From Endomicrobiales bacterium (lineage in GTDB: Bacteria > Elusimicrobiota > Endomicrobiia > Endomicrobiales > JAFGGC01): DNA of 64,000 nucleotides. The stretch covers positions 124,001-188,000 of the forward strand of contig JAFGGC010000011.1 in the NCBI GenBank assembly GCA_016930715.1, in the 5' to 3' direction. The translations under genes were made by a program, and so were the position numbers. This document shows, one piece after another, positions 8,121 through 16,707 of this stretch. How positions within the stretch are numbered: position 1 is the first letter of the stretch; each line of letters starts with the position of its first letter. Below the pieces are notes generated by a model. That model had not been told where the DNA came from and made no database searches. It saw only the letters and a program-made list of their open reading frames with translations.

Positions 8121-9314
8121 TTAGGCAGGTTTTTTTACCGCGGAAAGTCTGTTGTAGAGCCCGATGTACCTGTCCGCCACCAGTCCTATCCCGAGGTTAG
8201 TGACGGTATGCTTTCTGGCGTTTTTTGAAATCTCGTTCTCGTCCCCTAGTTCGAGGACCCTGCATATTGCCCCGTACAAGCCGTCGGAGTCTCCCGGCCG
8301 GACCAAAAGGCCGTTCTCGCCGTCGCTTATCATCTCACTGATACCGCCTATGTCCGAAGCTATGCAGACAAGCCCGCAAGCCATAGCTTCTATCAGCGAA
8401 TTAGGCATTCCTTCCCCGTATGACGGCAGTATGAAAGAATCTCCTGATTGCAGGTATTCCTTCGTTTCGGTTTTCCATCCTGTAAAAATGACGTTTTTTA
8501 GCCCGGAGGCCAGGAGTTTCGTTTTTTCCATCAGTCTGCCGTCCCCGATTACGACGAGGTCTTTTCCGTCCGTGCCTTTTTCCTGTTCTAGCCGGCCCCA
8601 GGCAACTATCAAATCCTCTATCCCCTTGCCTTTTTCCAGCCTGCCGGCATATAAAAATATTCTCGATTTTTCGGGCAACCCAAGTTTGGCGCGCATCCTG
8701 CCTTTTTCTTCCTTTGATAGAGGGTAAAACTCGGCGTTGTCTATGCCGTTAGGGATTATTCCTATCCTGCTTTCCTCCACTCCGGTTTTTTTGAGTTCCT
8801 CTGCCACCTCAGCGCTGGGACAGACGAAAAAAGTGATGTTCTTGGCAAGGAAACTAAGCTTCATCCTCCCGTGCCAGCTTCTCTTCGCTATCGCAACGTC
8901 ACCCGTGTTCCTGCTTCCGGCGACTTTCAACACAGACGGTTTCCTGAAAACCATTGTGCACACCGCAGCTATCACTCCAGCGACCGTCGCCACGTGCGCG
9001 TGCACGACGTCGAATTCCCGCAGGCGCCTGGCAAGCCACGACAGGCCTGATATGAAATAAACCAATGAGCCTATCCTGTTATTCAGGGCAATGCCAAGCC
9101 TGAATACCTCCACTCCGCCGGTCTTTTCGTGCCTTAACGCGTTTTTTACTTTCTGAGTGAGAATAACGACTTTTTTCCCCTTTTTTACAAGTTCCCCTGA
9201 CATCCTCCTGCATTGTTTCTCGGCGCCCCCTTCGACGGGATAGTAACGCGAGGTCAGCATCACCGTTCTTGTATATTCCTTTATGCCTGAACCGCCCTGT
9301 TTGCTATCCGTCAT
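8121..9314 (-). CDS. GT4-type glycosyltransferase
   Basis: A 397-residue family 4 glycosyltransferase. After an 18-residue charged leader the first strand reads VMLTSRYYPVEGGAEKQC, the typical GT4 start with the glycine loop. The C-terminal Rossmann half carries ILPSYGEGMPNSLIEAMACG, the E-x7-E retaining motif, preceded by IFLYAGRLEKGKGIEDLI and followed by ENGLLVRPGD. It likely adds a hexose to the growing lipid-linked oligosaccharide. The ATG overlaps the stop of the upstream membrane protein in an ATGA overlap, favouring this first start over the internal methionine at residue 19. It closes the operon that ends just before the 8.1 kb promoter. Confidence 0.88.
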   Translation of the reverse strand: MTDSKQGGSGIKEYTRTVMLTSRYYPVEGGAEKQCRRMSGELVKKGKKVVILTQKVKNALRHEKTGGVEVFRLGIALNNRIGSLVYFISGLSWLARRLREFDVVHAHVATVAGVIAAVCTMVFRKPSVLKVAGSRNTGDVAIAKRSWHGRMKLSFLAKNITFFVCPSAEVAEELKKTGVEESRIGIIPNGIDNAEFYPLSKEEKGRMRAKLGLPEKSRIFLYAGRLEKGKGIEDLIVAWGRLEQEKGTDGKDLVVIGDGRLMEKTKLLASGLKNVIFTGWKTETKEYLQSGDSFILPSYGEGMPNSLIEAMACGLVCIASDIGGISEMISDGENGLLVRPGDSDGLYGAICRVLELGDENEISKNARKHTVTNLGIGLVADRYIGLYNRLSAVKKPA

Positions 9315-10291
9315 ACGGAAGATTCCCTCGCTTTTTTAAAAAGCTCGCCAATTGTTATCTTTTCCTTTATAAAGCTTCTTATCCCAAGGATCGAGATGAC
9401 AAGCAGCTGGAGCGAATGAAGCGTGACCACGTAGCCGAAGGCGTGATTCTTGTCCTTTCCCAGGAACACGAGCGCCGTTACTCCCATGAATTCCACCGTG
9501 CCCACATATCCCGGAGCGGTCGGAAGTATGGCACCCACGCCTATAAGCACCATTACCAGCACCGCCTCAAGAGGGCCTATTCCTATGTCGAAAGCCAGAC
9601 CCATCGACAGGTAGAGCAGGCTTTCAGTTATCCAGACGGCTATCGAGAGGCCCACTATCTTCGCCAGCAATTTCACGTCCGACAGGATCTCCAGCCCGCT
9701 TATGAATTTTTCGAATATATCATGCGCCGCGTTCCGGAACCTTGAAGGTATCGGAAGCTTCTTGAAAAGGTTTATCGCGATATCCTGGTGCTTGAAGAGA
9801 AAGAAAAAAAACGACAGTAAACCCGCGAAGACCACCGCGCCTAGGCTGAAGGTCCCTTTCGCCCACGCCGGGAAAGGCAGGAACATCACGACGGCAAAAA
9901 ACAGCATCACGTACGTTAACCCGTCGAAAAGACGCTCAATGACCACCGTAGCGAACAGGCCGCTCCGCGTTACATCAAGCTTCTTGCCGGCCACGTTCAC
10001 CCTTATGAACTCGCCGAGCCTCAGCGGAAATATGTTGTTCATAAAAAAACCGAGTATCAACAGGGAAAACATCTTGCCGACTGGGCATTCCTTCATCGGA
10101 CACACGAGGTCTTTCCATCTCACGCTTCTCAAGACAAACGCCACCAAGTACACAGCAACCCCCGCTGCCAGATAAGCGAGATTCACTTCACGTATGTATC
10201 CCAGAACCGCCGAAAACTCTATCTGCCTAAGCGCGAAGTACAGGAATATCCCGCCTATTAACGGCCCTATGGCAAGTTTTATTTTATTGAT
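9311..10291 (-). CDS. LPG-synthase-TM / UPF0104-type membrane protein with an apparent AUC start
   Basis: A polytopic membrane protein of the lysylphosphatidylglycerol synthase TM family (AglD/UPF0104), about 326 residues with 8 or so hydrophobic segments. The first ordinary start, a GTG at 10186, would remove the first membrane helix. Family-like sequence continues upstream in frame (KIKLAIGPLIGGIFLYFALR) to an in-frame stop at 10309-10307. Between stop and GTG no ATG, GTG or TTG occurs, but AAAGGAGG is followed after five bases by ATC (10291-10289), so initiation at AUC is the best reading unless the base call is wrong. Relatives are linked to glycolipid transport or modification. It lies 15 bases after a GT2 glycosyltransferase gene. 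Confidence 0.75.
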   Translation of the reverse strand: MNKIKLAIGPLIGGIFLYFALRQIEFSAVLGYIREVNLAYLAAGVAVYLVAFVLRSVRWKDLVCPMKECPVGKMFSLLILGFFMNNIFPLRLGEFIRVNVAGKKLDVTRSGLFATVVIERLFDGLTYVMLFFAVVMFLPFPAWAKGTFSLGAVVFAGLLSFFFFLFKHQDIAINLFKKLPIPSRFRNAAHDIFEKFISGLEILSDVKLLAKIVGLSIAVWITESLLYLSMGLAFDIGIGPLEAVLVMVLIGVGAILPTAPGYVGTVEFMGVTALVFLGKDKNHAFGYVVTLHSLQLLVISILGIRSFIKEKITIGELFKKARESSV

Positions 10292-10306
10292 GGCAGCCTC
10301 CTTTAT

Positions 10307-11035
10307 TCAGCGCAGACCCTTTAATTTCATCATAAGCATTACATAACGCAACACTGTCTTCGGTATGTCTATCTTGCTTGCACCGGACTTCCTGCCGTAG
10401 TTGAGCGCAAGAGGAACCTCTTCAATTCTTACCGCGGATTTCCTTACTTTAAGCAAAAGCTCCGGCGTTGCCGCAAAACCTGATTCACTCACTATCTCCG
10501 GGCCGTATATGCCCGCGACTTCCCGCACGACTCTCCCTGAAAATGCCCTGTAACCGCTCGTGTAGTCATTTATCGCCTTGTCCGGAAAAAGCACTTTGAG
10601 TATAATGTTTGAAACGCCGCTCAGGAGCCTTCTTGCCGGCGGAACTCCATGCTGTTCGCCCGCACTGCAGAACCTCGACGCGATGACGGCGTCGGCCCCG
10701 TTCTTTATCTTCGCCGCCATATCGATTATCAGGGCCGCCGGATGAGTCCCGTCCGCGTCCATCGTTACCACCGCGTCACTGTCGGCTAACGCATTTTCAA
10801 GATACCTGAAACCGCTCGCGAGCGCCTTTCCCAGGCCTTTATTCGTCTCGTGCCTTACTACGATTACGTCGTATTCCCGCCTGTACTTTTCGGCCTCTTG
10901 TACGGTGCCGTCTTTAGACCCGTCGTCGACCAGAATGATTTTGAATTCGGCCCTGCCCTTGATATTCCTGAAATCATCAAGCGTTTTATTGATGTCCTTT
11001 TCTTCATTGTACGCCGGAAGTATCACGTATATCAT
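10307..11035 (-). CDS. GT2 glycosyltransferase, polyprenyl-phosphate sugar synthase type
   Basis: A 242-residue GT-A fold enzyme resembling dolichol/polyprenol phosphate mannosyl- or glucosyltransferases. It starts with YVILPAYNEEKDINKTLDD, contains IILVDDGSKDGTVQEAE and the metal-binding DAVVTMDADGTHPA, and ends without the transmembrane helices seen in longer relatives. It is expected to load a sugar on undecaprenyl phosphate at the inner membrane. The upstream YfhO-type protein overlaps it by 4 bases, and YfhO proteins are thought to use such lipid-linked sugars; the pairing therefore suggests donor supply for that protein. Which sugar is unknown. Confidence 0.88.
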   Translation of the reverse strand: MIYVILPAYNEEKDINKTLDDFRNIKGRAEFKIILVDDGSKDGTVQEAEKYRREYDVIVVRHETNKGLGKALASGFRYLENALADSDAVVTMDADGTHPAALIIDMAAKIKNGADAVIASRFCSAGEQHGVPPARRLLSGVSNIILKVLFPDKAINDYTSGYRAFSGRVVREVAGIYGPEIVSESGFAATPELLLKVRKSAVRIEEVPLALNYGRKSGASKIDIPKTVLRYVMLMMKLKGLR

Positions 11036-13050
11036 GTCACGTTCACGCTTCTTTTAACCGCCAACACCGCTATCGATATCAGAAGAATAAGCGTCAGGTA
11101 CAGCCCCGCCTTCCATGATGATGGATCATAATATATTATTATCCGGTTTACCCCGGAGTACAGCCCTTTTTCCAGGAACACGGCCCTGAATACCTTGTTG
11201 CCCCTTGTCATCTTTAGTTGCCTCTTCCCGGATGCGGCCTTCCATCCGCCAAAAAAAACGTCGCTGCATACCAAGACCGAATCCTGCGGGGCAACCGCGT
11301 CGACTTCAATCTTCTCCTGGCTGAATTTTGCTTTAATCACTGATGGTTCGGCTCCGGACCGAACAATGAAATCGCCGGAGTCAGCCACAAGCAACTCTTC
11401 TTTCGGCGTTTTTGCGGTTTTCCTCAGGTGGTTTATCACCGCGTATGGGTCCTTCATATCCACATTAACGATATTCTTCGCGAAGTATATTCTCGGGAGG
11501 TATTTCCTGTTTTCATACACCTTAAGGCCTCCCGGGTATTCAGCCAGCAGTTTGTCATTTGCATAATTTTTTGGCGTAACCTTGTACCTTGCTGACAACC
11601 CTCTTGCCAGCACCGAATCGAGGTCAATCCTCGCCAGCCCGGTCGGATACATCGCCTCTTTCTCCCGGAGTCCAAGGTACCTCGTGAAATCCATCAGCAT
11701 CAGCGCTTCATACCCGTTAAGATTGTACTGGTGGTTAAGCATCGATTTGTTCGCCATCAGCAGATCGGGTTCCGTCGCGAGCCGGTACATCGGGCTTACC
11801 ACGTCGTTTATCACGCTTCTTGACCTTAAGGCGGAGATATCCTGCACGTACACGCAACCGTGGTTATGCGCGTAAAGGTCGGCGAAGACAAACATAAGTA
11901 TCAGCGCCTTGACAAACGTATTCTTTCTTCTCATTACGGCGTCGAAGCAGCACGCAGCTATCACCGTCATGCAGACCATCGCGAGTACGTAGAACCTGGC
12001 CGGCACCCTTATGAACTCCAAAAACTGGATGTTCTCAAACAACGGCCTGACGAACGGGTTTTTGTATCCCGTGCTCAAAAGCAGCGCGATCGCTATTACC
12101 GCCAGATAGCGGATCCTTCCGGTTTTTACCTTCACCGTCCCCCAGGCGAAGAACATAAAAGCCGCTAATCCGTAATACAGGCCGTGCTTTTCAAAAAAGA
12201 ACGACGGGCTCGACTGATGAACGTAATCCCCTTTTAACGCGTTGCCGTAAAAATCCGGCAGTATAATGTTTATCAGGTTTTTCAGCGGAAGCGAGTAGTT
12301 TTCCGCAAGTTTCACCCACGTCATGTTTTCGACCGCTTTCGAAAGCTCCATTGTCGGTATCAGCTGAACCGAAGATATCAGGCCGCAGGCCACGAACGCC
12401 GCAAGCATCTGCTTCCAATTGCCCAGTCTCCTTGATATCACCGCGACCGACGCGTAAACAAAAGAACACATTATGGCGTAAACGTGCCCGGAAACCGCCT
12501 GGTACGCGAGCGCCAACGAAAGCGCGAACACGACCGTTGTATGGGCATTTTTTCCGTCAATCCTGTCTATAAACATCACCGCTGCCGGCAGCCACGCGTA
12601 TCCGGCAAGCTCAATAGGATGGCCTGCCGGTATCCTGTAGAGCATGAACCCCGAGAAAGCGAAGGACAGGGCGCCCAACATCGACGAAGAATTGGCAAGC
12701 TTCTTGCTCTTCAGCAGCAGATAGAAGAAGTATCCTCCCAGAATGATATGCATAACGATGAAGGCGTTGAAGGAGGCGCCTACGGGAAAGATGTTGAATA
12801 CAAGGCCGAACGGATAGAATACCGAGCTTTGCGGGTTCGCTATAAACGGCTGCCCGGTGAAAATATACGGGTTCCAGAGCGGCATCTTTCCCGCGATGAT
12901 ATTTTCAGCAGCCATGTGTTTAAGCGGATAGTAATGAAGCACCAGGTCGCCGAAACTCCCGGATACCTTCCCCCACGCCAGCGCGAATTTCCAGAAGAAA
13001 ACGGCCGTAAGCATCGTAATCGCGATCAGCGGTGCGCTTGCATTAACCAT
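11032..13050 (-). CDS. YfhO-family membrane protein
   Basis: A 672-residue membrane protein with a YfhO-type N-terminus: a first helix, then SGSFGDLVLHYYPLKHMAAE with the Asp typical of GT-C enzymes in the first periplasmic loop, then KMPLWNPYIFTGQPFIANPQ. About 11-12 helices follow, then a 230-residue extracytoplasmic domain and a final helix near the C-terminus. YfhO proteins are implicated in lipid-linked sugar transfer onto surface polymers. It lies between the GT2 synthase (4-base overlap) and asparagine synthase (8-base overlap). The other YfhO-type gene at 14908-16707 has the same architecture but has diverged widely, so the two probably act on different substrates. Confidence 0.83.
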   Translation of the reverse strand: MVNASAPLIAITMLTAVFFWKFALAWGKVSGSFGDLVLHYYPLKHMAAENIIAGKMPLWNPYIFTGQPFIANPQSSVFYPFGLVFNIFPVGASFNAFIVMHIILGGYFFYLLLKSKKLANSSSMLGALSFAFSGFMLYRIPAGHPIELAGYAWLPAAVMFIDRIDGKNAHTTVVFALSLALAYQAVSGHVYAIMCSFVYASVAVISRRLGNWKQMLAAFVACGLISSVQLIPTMELSKAVENMTWVKLAENYSLPLKNLINIILPDFYGNALKGDYVHQSSPSFFFEKHGLYYGLAAFMFFAWGTVKVKTGRIRYLAVIAIALLLSTGYKNPFVRPLFENIQFLEFIRVPARFYVLAMVCMTVIAACCFDAVMRRKNTFVKALILMFVFADLYAHNHGCVYVQDISALRSRSVINDVVSPMYRLATEPDLLMANKSMLNHQYNLNGYEALMLMDFTRYLGLREKEAMYPTGLARIDLDSVLARGLSARYKVTPKNYANDKLLAEYPGGLKVYENRKYLPRIYFAKNIVNVDMKDPYAVINHLRKTAKTPKEELLVADSGDFIVRSGAEPSVIKAKFSQEKIEVDAVAPQDSVLVCSDVFFGGWKAASGKRQLKMTRGNKVFRAVFLEKGLYSGVNRIIIYYDPSSWKAGLYLTLILLISIAVLAVKRSVNVT

Positions 13051-14920
13051 ACTTTTCCTTCCAGATCTGGAACATCAACAGAACCCACAGGTTTTTGCGG
13101 TGTTCTTTCTTCCTGCTCATGTGTTCCTCTACCAGGCGGCTTACGTAATCCGCGTCAAATATCCCTTCCTTCTTGAGCCTTTCTTTCCCGAGGTATTCGG
13201 ATATGAGCGGTTTTAGTTCGTTCCTGAACCAAACGTTTATCGGTACGCTGAATCCATGCTTGCTCCGGTTTATTATCCTTTTCGGGAGCAGATCCTCCAC
13301 TGCTTTTTTCAATATGTTTTTCGTCCCGAAGAGGCTCGTTTTATAATCTATCGGCACCCTTGCCGCGTATTCCGTGAGTTCCTTGTCAAGGAACGGGGCT
13401 CTGACTTCGAGCGACACCGCCATGCTCGCCCTGTCAACTTTGACCAGTATATCGTCCTGCAGGTACATTTTCGCGTCTATGTACATCGGAAGATCTGCTT
13501 TCGCGGTTATTGACTGGCCTGCGTATTTCGCGAGTTCTCCGTATATGACATCTACCTCCACGTCCTTTTGCGAGGCCTTTAACAGCTCCTTGATTTCGTT
13601 CTTTTTTAAGGCGGACATCCACGTGATGTGCCTTTCTCCGTCCGGCAATCCGTCGCCGCTGATGAACCTTTTTAGCTTGAAATCGATACCGAAATAGCCG
13701 GAAGATACCGGCAGTGATTCTATAACACCCTTTACGGCAGTTTTTATCAATCCTGGCATTGCCGAATAGTAATCGTAGAGTCTGTGCGCGTTATAGGTAG
13801 GATACCCTCCGAATATTTCGTCCCCTCCGTCGCCTCCGAGCGCCACCGTGACTTTTTCTCTCGTCATTTTTGACAACAAGTACGTCGGCAGTACAGAGGG
13901 GTCAGCAAAAGGTTCATCCATGTAATCCGTTATTTCCGGCAGCACGTCCAGGAGCGTCGAAGGCGAAAATGACTGTTCGTTGTGTTCAGAGCCTATGTGC
14001 AAGGCCACGTCCTCCGCAGGCCCCGATTCGTCGTAATCCCTGTTAGTGAACGCTATGTTGAAGGTTTTAACCTTGCTACCGCTTTCCATCGCCATCAAGG
14101 CGGCCACGCTCGACGAATCTATCCCTCCCGAGAGGAACACGCCTATTGGAACGTCCGAAATCATCCTCTTTTTGACTGCTTTCGCCAACAACCTTCTTAT
14201 TTCCGAGGCCGCTTCGTCGAATCCCACTTTCATTTTTTCCGCGCCGTATGGGATATCCCAGTACAACCTGCTCCTCAGGCGCCCGTTTTCGCACACCAGC
14301 ATTTCCGACGGCATCAGCTTCTTTATTCCCTTAAATATCGTGTTCGGCGCGGGGACGTACTCGAAATGAAGGTATTTCATTAGGGATGTAGTGTTCATCT
14401 CGCGCGATATTCCCGGATGCTTCAGCATTGACTTTATTTCGGACGCGAACACGAGTTGCCCGTCCAGAAAGGCGTAATGCAGGGGCTTTTTTCCGAACCT
14501 GTCCCTTGCGAGCACGAGCCTGTCATTTTTTTCGTCGTAAATACCTATCGAAAACATCCCGTCCAAATGCTCGACGAACCCTTCGCCGTATTCTTCGTAA
14601 CAATGCACTATCACTTCCGTGTCGGCCTTGGTAAGGAACTCGTGCCCCTTTCTTTGCAGTTCATCTCTCAATTCAATGAAATTGTATATTTCGCCGTTAA
14701 ACACGACCCATATGTTTTTTTCTTCGTTATGCATGGGCTGATTTCCGGTCACAAGGTCTATTATCGACAGCCTCCTGAAACCAAGGGCTATCCTGTCCCC
14801 CTCGTAAAACCCCTTGTCATCCGGACCCCTGCTGCGCAACGCCTCCGTCATTTTCTCGATGACGGCACGAGATTCCCCGTACCTGCCTTTATATGAATAA
14901 ATACCCGCTATGCCGCACAT
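13043..14920 (-). CDS. asnB: asparagine synthase (glutamine-hydrolysing) or related amidotransferase
   Basis: A 625-residue class II amidotransferase. The N-terminal glutaminase has the nucleophile Cys2 in MCGIAGIYS, RSRGPDDKGF and VFNGEIYNFIELRDEL; the synthetase domain holds the PP-loop VFLSGGIDSSSVAALMA at about residue 260 and ALGGDGGDEIFGGYP. True AsnB forms asparagine, but homologues placed in polysaccharide clusters are often annotated as amidotransferases that may amidate sugar acids. Its location between two YfhO genes, overlapping both (8 and 13 bases), favours the second role; residues that would decide cannot be read with certainty. Confidence 0.88.
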   Translation of the reverse strand: MCGIAGIYSYKGRYGESRAVIEKMTEALRSRGPDDKGFYEGDRIALGFRRLSIIDLVTGNQPMHNEEKNIWVVFNGEIYNFIELRDELQRKGHEFLTKADTEVIVHCYEEYGEGFVEHLDGMFSIGIYDEKNDRLVLARDRFGKKPLHYAFLDGQLVFASEIKSMLKHPGISREMNTTSLMKYLHFEYVPAPNTIFKGIKKLMPSEMLVCENGRLRSRLYWDIPYGAEKMKVGFDEAASEIRRLLAKAVKKRMISDVPIGVFLSGGIDSSSVAALMAMESGSKVKTFNIAFTNRDYDESGPAEDVALHIGSEHNEQSFSPSTLLDVLPEITDYMDEPFADPSVLPTYLLSKMTREKVTVALGGDGGDEIFGGYPTYNAHRLYDYYSAMPGLIKTAVKGVIESLPVSSGYFGIDFKLKRFISGDGLPDGERHITWMSALKKNEIKELLKASQKDVEVDVIYGELAKYAGQSITAKADLPMYIDAKMYLQDDILVKVDRASMAVSLEVRAPFLDKELTEYAARVPIDYKTSLFGTKNILKKAVEDLLPKRIINRSKHGFSVPINVWFRNELKPLISEYLGKERLKKEGIFDADYVSRLVEEHMSRKKEHRKNLWVLLMFQIWKEKYG

Positions 14921-16707
14921 AATTTCTTAACTCCCAAGATAGTAATGGCTATTAGCCCGAATAAAGATATCAACACCCCTGTCCTGAACAGCGGCGGATC
15001 GTAAAACAACTCCGCACCCTGCCTGTTTTTTCCTTCCGATATTTCCATGAAACCGCTTTCGTTCTTCAATACCTTCACGGCTTTCCCTGCAGAGCGGGCC
15101 TTCCATCCCGGGTAATAAAGGTCACAAACACCCGCCCCTTCTTTTTGGCCCTTCTCCACTTCATACACTATCATATCGTTTGAAACGTGACTTTTTCTGT
15201 ATCCGTTGGAATTTTTAAGCTCATTCCTGCACAAAAGATATTTTACGTTCATAGCCGCGTAGTTTTGCCTGGCGTCCTGAGGAGTCCCCTGCTTGTACGC
15301 TTTGTCCACGAGGACTTCTACCGATTCCAACGTCAACGGTTCCCCGGTTCCGTAAGCGTTTCTCAGATGATACGGCATGCACGTCAGGTTATAGAGCATC
15401 CCTCGTGCCCGCTCCCAACCTTCTTCCGGGCTCCGTGACGGGATCCTTCTGTCCTTCTCAGTGCCGGGGCTAAGAATGAACCGTGAACCTCCCAGGTTTT
15501 TCTGCATATATTCTATCATTTCATTTTTATTATAATATATGTTTTTATCGGTGGATGGATTTATTCCGTGCCCCCAGAAAATCAGTTCAATTGTCATCAG
15601 AACCAATGCCGGCCATTTCAGCCACTTATCGTTCAGCGATATTCCCAGAAGCACCGTAAGCGCGGTTATAGAGATAAAATAATACTGCACCGGATAGCGC
15701 AGAAGCTTCAAAAAAGGCAGATTTTCGTACAACCAGAGGTATACCGGCGTGTTTTTCCCCATCGCGAGCACTATTCCTCCGGCAAGCATCAGCATCAGTA
15801 TCCATACCCTTCGGTCTTTTATGTTCCTTGCCACACCCGCCGATATTATCATCAAGGCAATGATTCCCGCATACAAAGTCTTTTCCCACGGCTGTTTTTC
15901 CCCCGTATCGGCCTTCTGTTCCCCCGCAGGCAGAACCATATTTTTAAGGTCGCTGACGTCAAGTGAATTCGTCATCGCTACCTTCGGGCTCATCGCGTCG
16001 CCCTTGTATCTTGAAGAATTCAACACCAGTTCCGTCGTTATCAGCAGCTGCGCAGACACCAGCGCCGTAAAAACCAGCAGTATTTTTCCCGTATTCGATA
16101 AAATCTCCCTTTTTTTTGTAACCGACAGGAAATAAACTCCGGCTATCATCGATATCATTAACGCGTTCTGATGACCCCCGAAAAAAGCTAACGCCAGCGC
16201 GGCCGCGAACAAGACCGGGTTTCCCGCAAGCAAAAGCAGACAGAACATCCACGAGTCCACCGCGTAGTGCGAAAGAAATTCTGTTTTCGTCAAAATGTAC
16301 CCGTTCAACGCGAACAATACCATCATACCAACCGATGCCCTGTTCGATAATCCCATCTTCTTCCCGAACAAATACGCGAAATAACCCATTAAGAACATGT
16401 GCAGTAAATAGTAGTATTTCAGCGCCGAAGAGAACGAGAATACGTAGAAGAACAAACCCAGCGGATAGAACACCCCGGTCTGCCAGTTCGCCGCAAGCGG
16501 CATCCCGCAGTACGCGTAGCTGTTCCATAGAGGGAATTCGCCCTTTTGTATCAATTCCGCGCAGTACGTTTTCCAGGGGTGGAAAATATATACAAGATCC
16601 CTTATGTAATACGCGTTGCCCAGCACGACTATCTCCCAAAGCTGCGCAACGCATACCATCAAAAAAAACAGTACCGGTATGTTGTCCCTGTTTATCGATA
16701 TCCTCAT
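14908..16707 (-). CDS. YfhO-family membrane protein
   Basis: A 599-residue polytopic protein with the YfhO-like opening: the loop after helix 1 reads YYIRDLVYIFHPWKTY, with the catalytic-type Asp, followed by GEFPLWNSYAYCGMPLAANW. Roughly 10-11 helices follow, then a soluble C-terminal domain of about 180 residues and one last helix near residue 580. It shares layout with the 11032-13050 gene and lies on the other side of the asparagine synthase. It overlaps the O-antigen ligase gene upstream by 4 bases. Likely adds a sugar or other group to the surface polymer outside the membrane; no direct evidence for substrate. Confidence 0.8.
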   Translation of the reverse strand: MRISINRDNIPVLFFLMVCVAQLWEIVVLGNAYYIRDLVYIFHPWKTYCAELIQKGEFPLWNSYAYCGMPLAANWQTGVFYPLGLFFYVFSFSSALKYYYLLHMFLMGYFAYLFGKKMGLSNRASVGMMVLFALNGYILTKTEFLSHYAVDSWMFCLLLLAGNPVLFAAALALAFFGGHQNALMISMIAGVYFLSVTKKREILSNTGKILLVFTALVSAQLLITTELVLNSSRYKGDAMSPKVAMTNSLDVSDLKNMVLPAGEQKADTGEKQPWEKTLYAGIIALMIISAGVARNIKDRRVWILMLMLAGGIVLAMGKNTPVYLWLYENLPFLKLLRYPVQYYFISITALTVLLGISLNDKWLKWPALVLMTIELIFWGHGINPSTDKNIYYNKNEMIEYMQKNLGGSRFILSPGTEKDRRIPSRSPEEGWERARGMLYNLTCMPYHLRNAYGTGEPLTLESVEVLVDKAYKQGTPQDARQNYAAMNVKYLLCRNELKNSNGYRKSHVSNDMIVYEVEKGQKEGAGVCDLYYPGWKARSAGKAVKVLKNESGFMEISEGKNRQGAELFYDPPLFRTGVLISLFGLIAITILGVKKLCAA

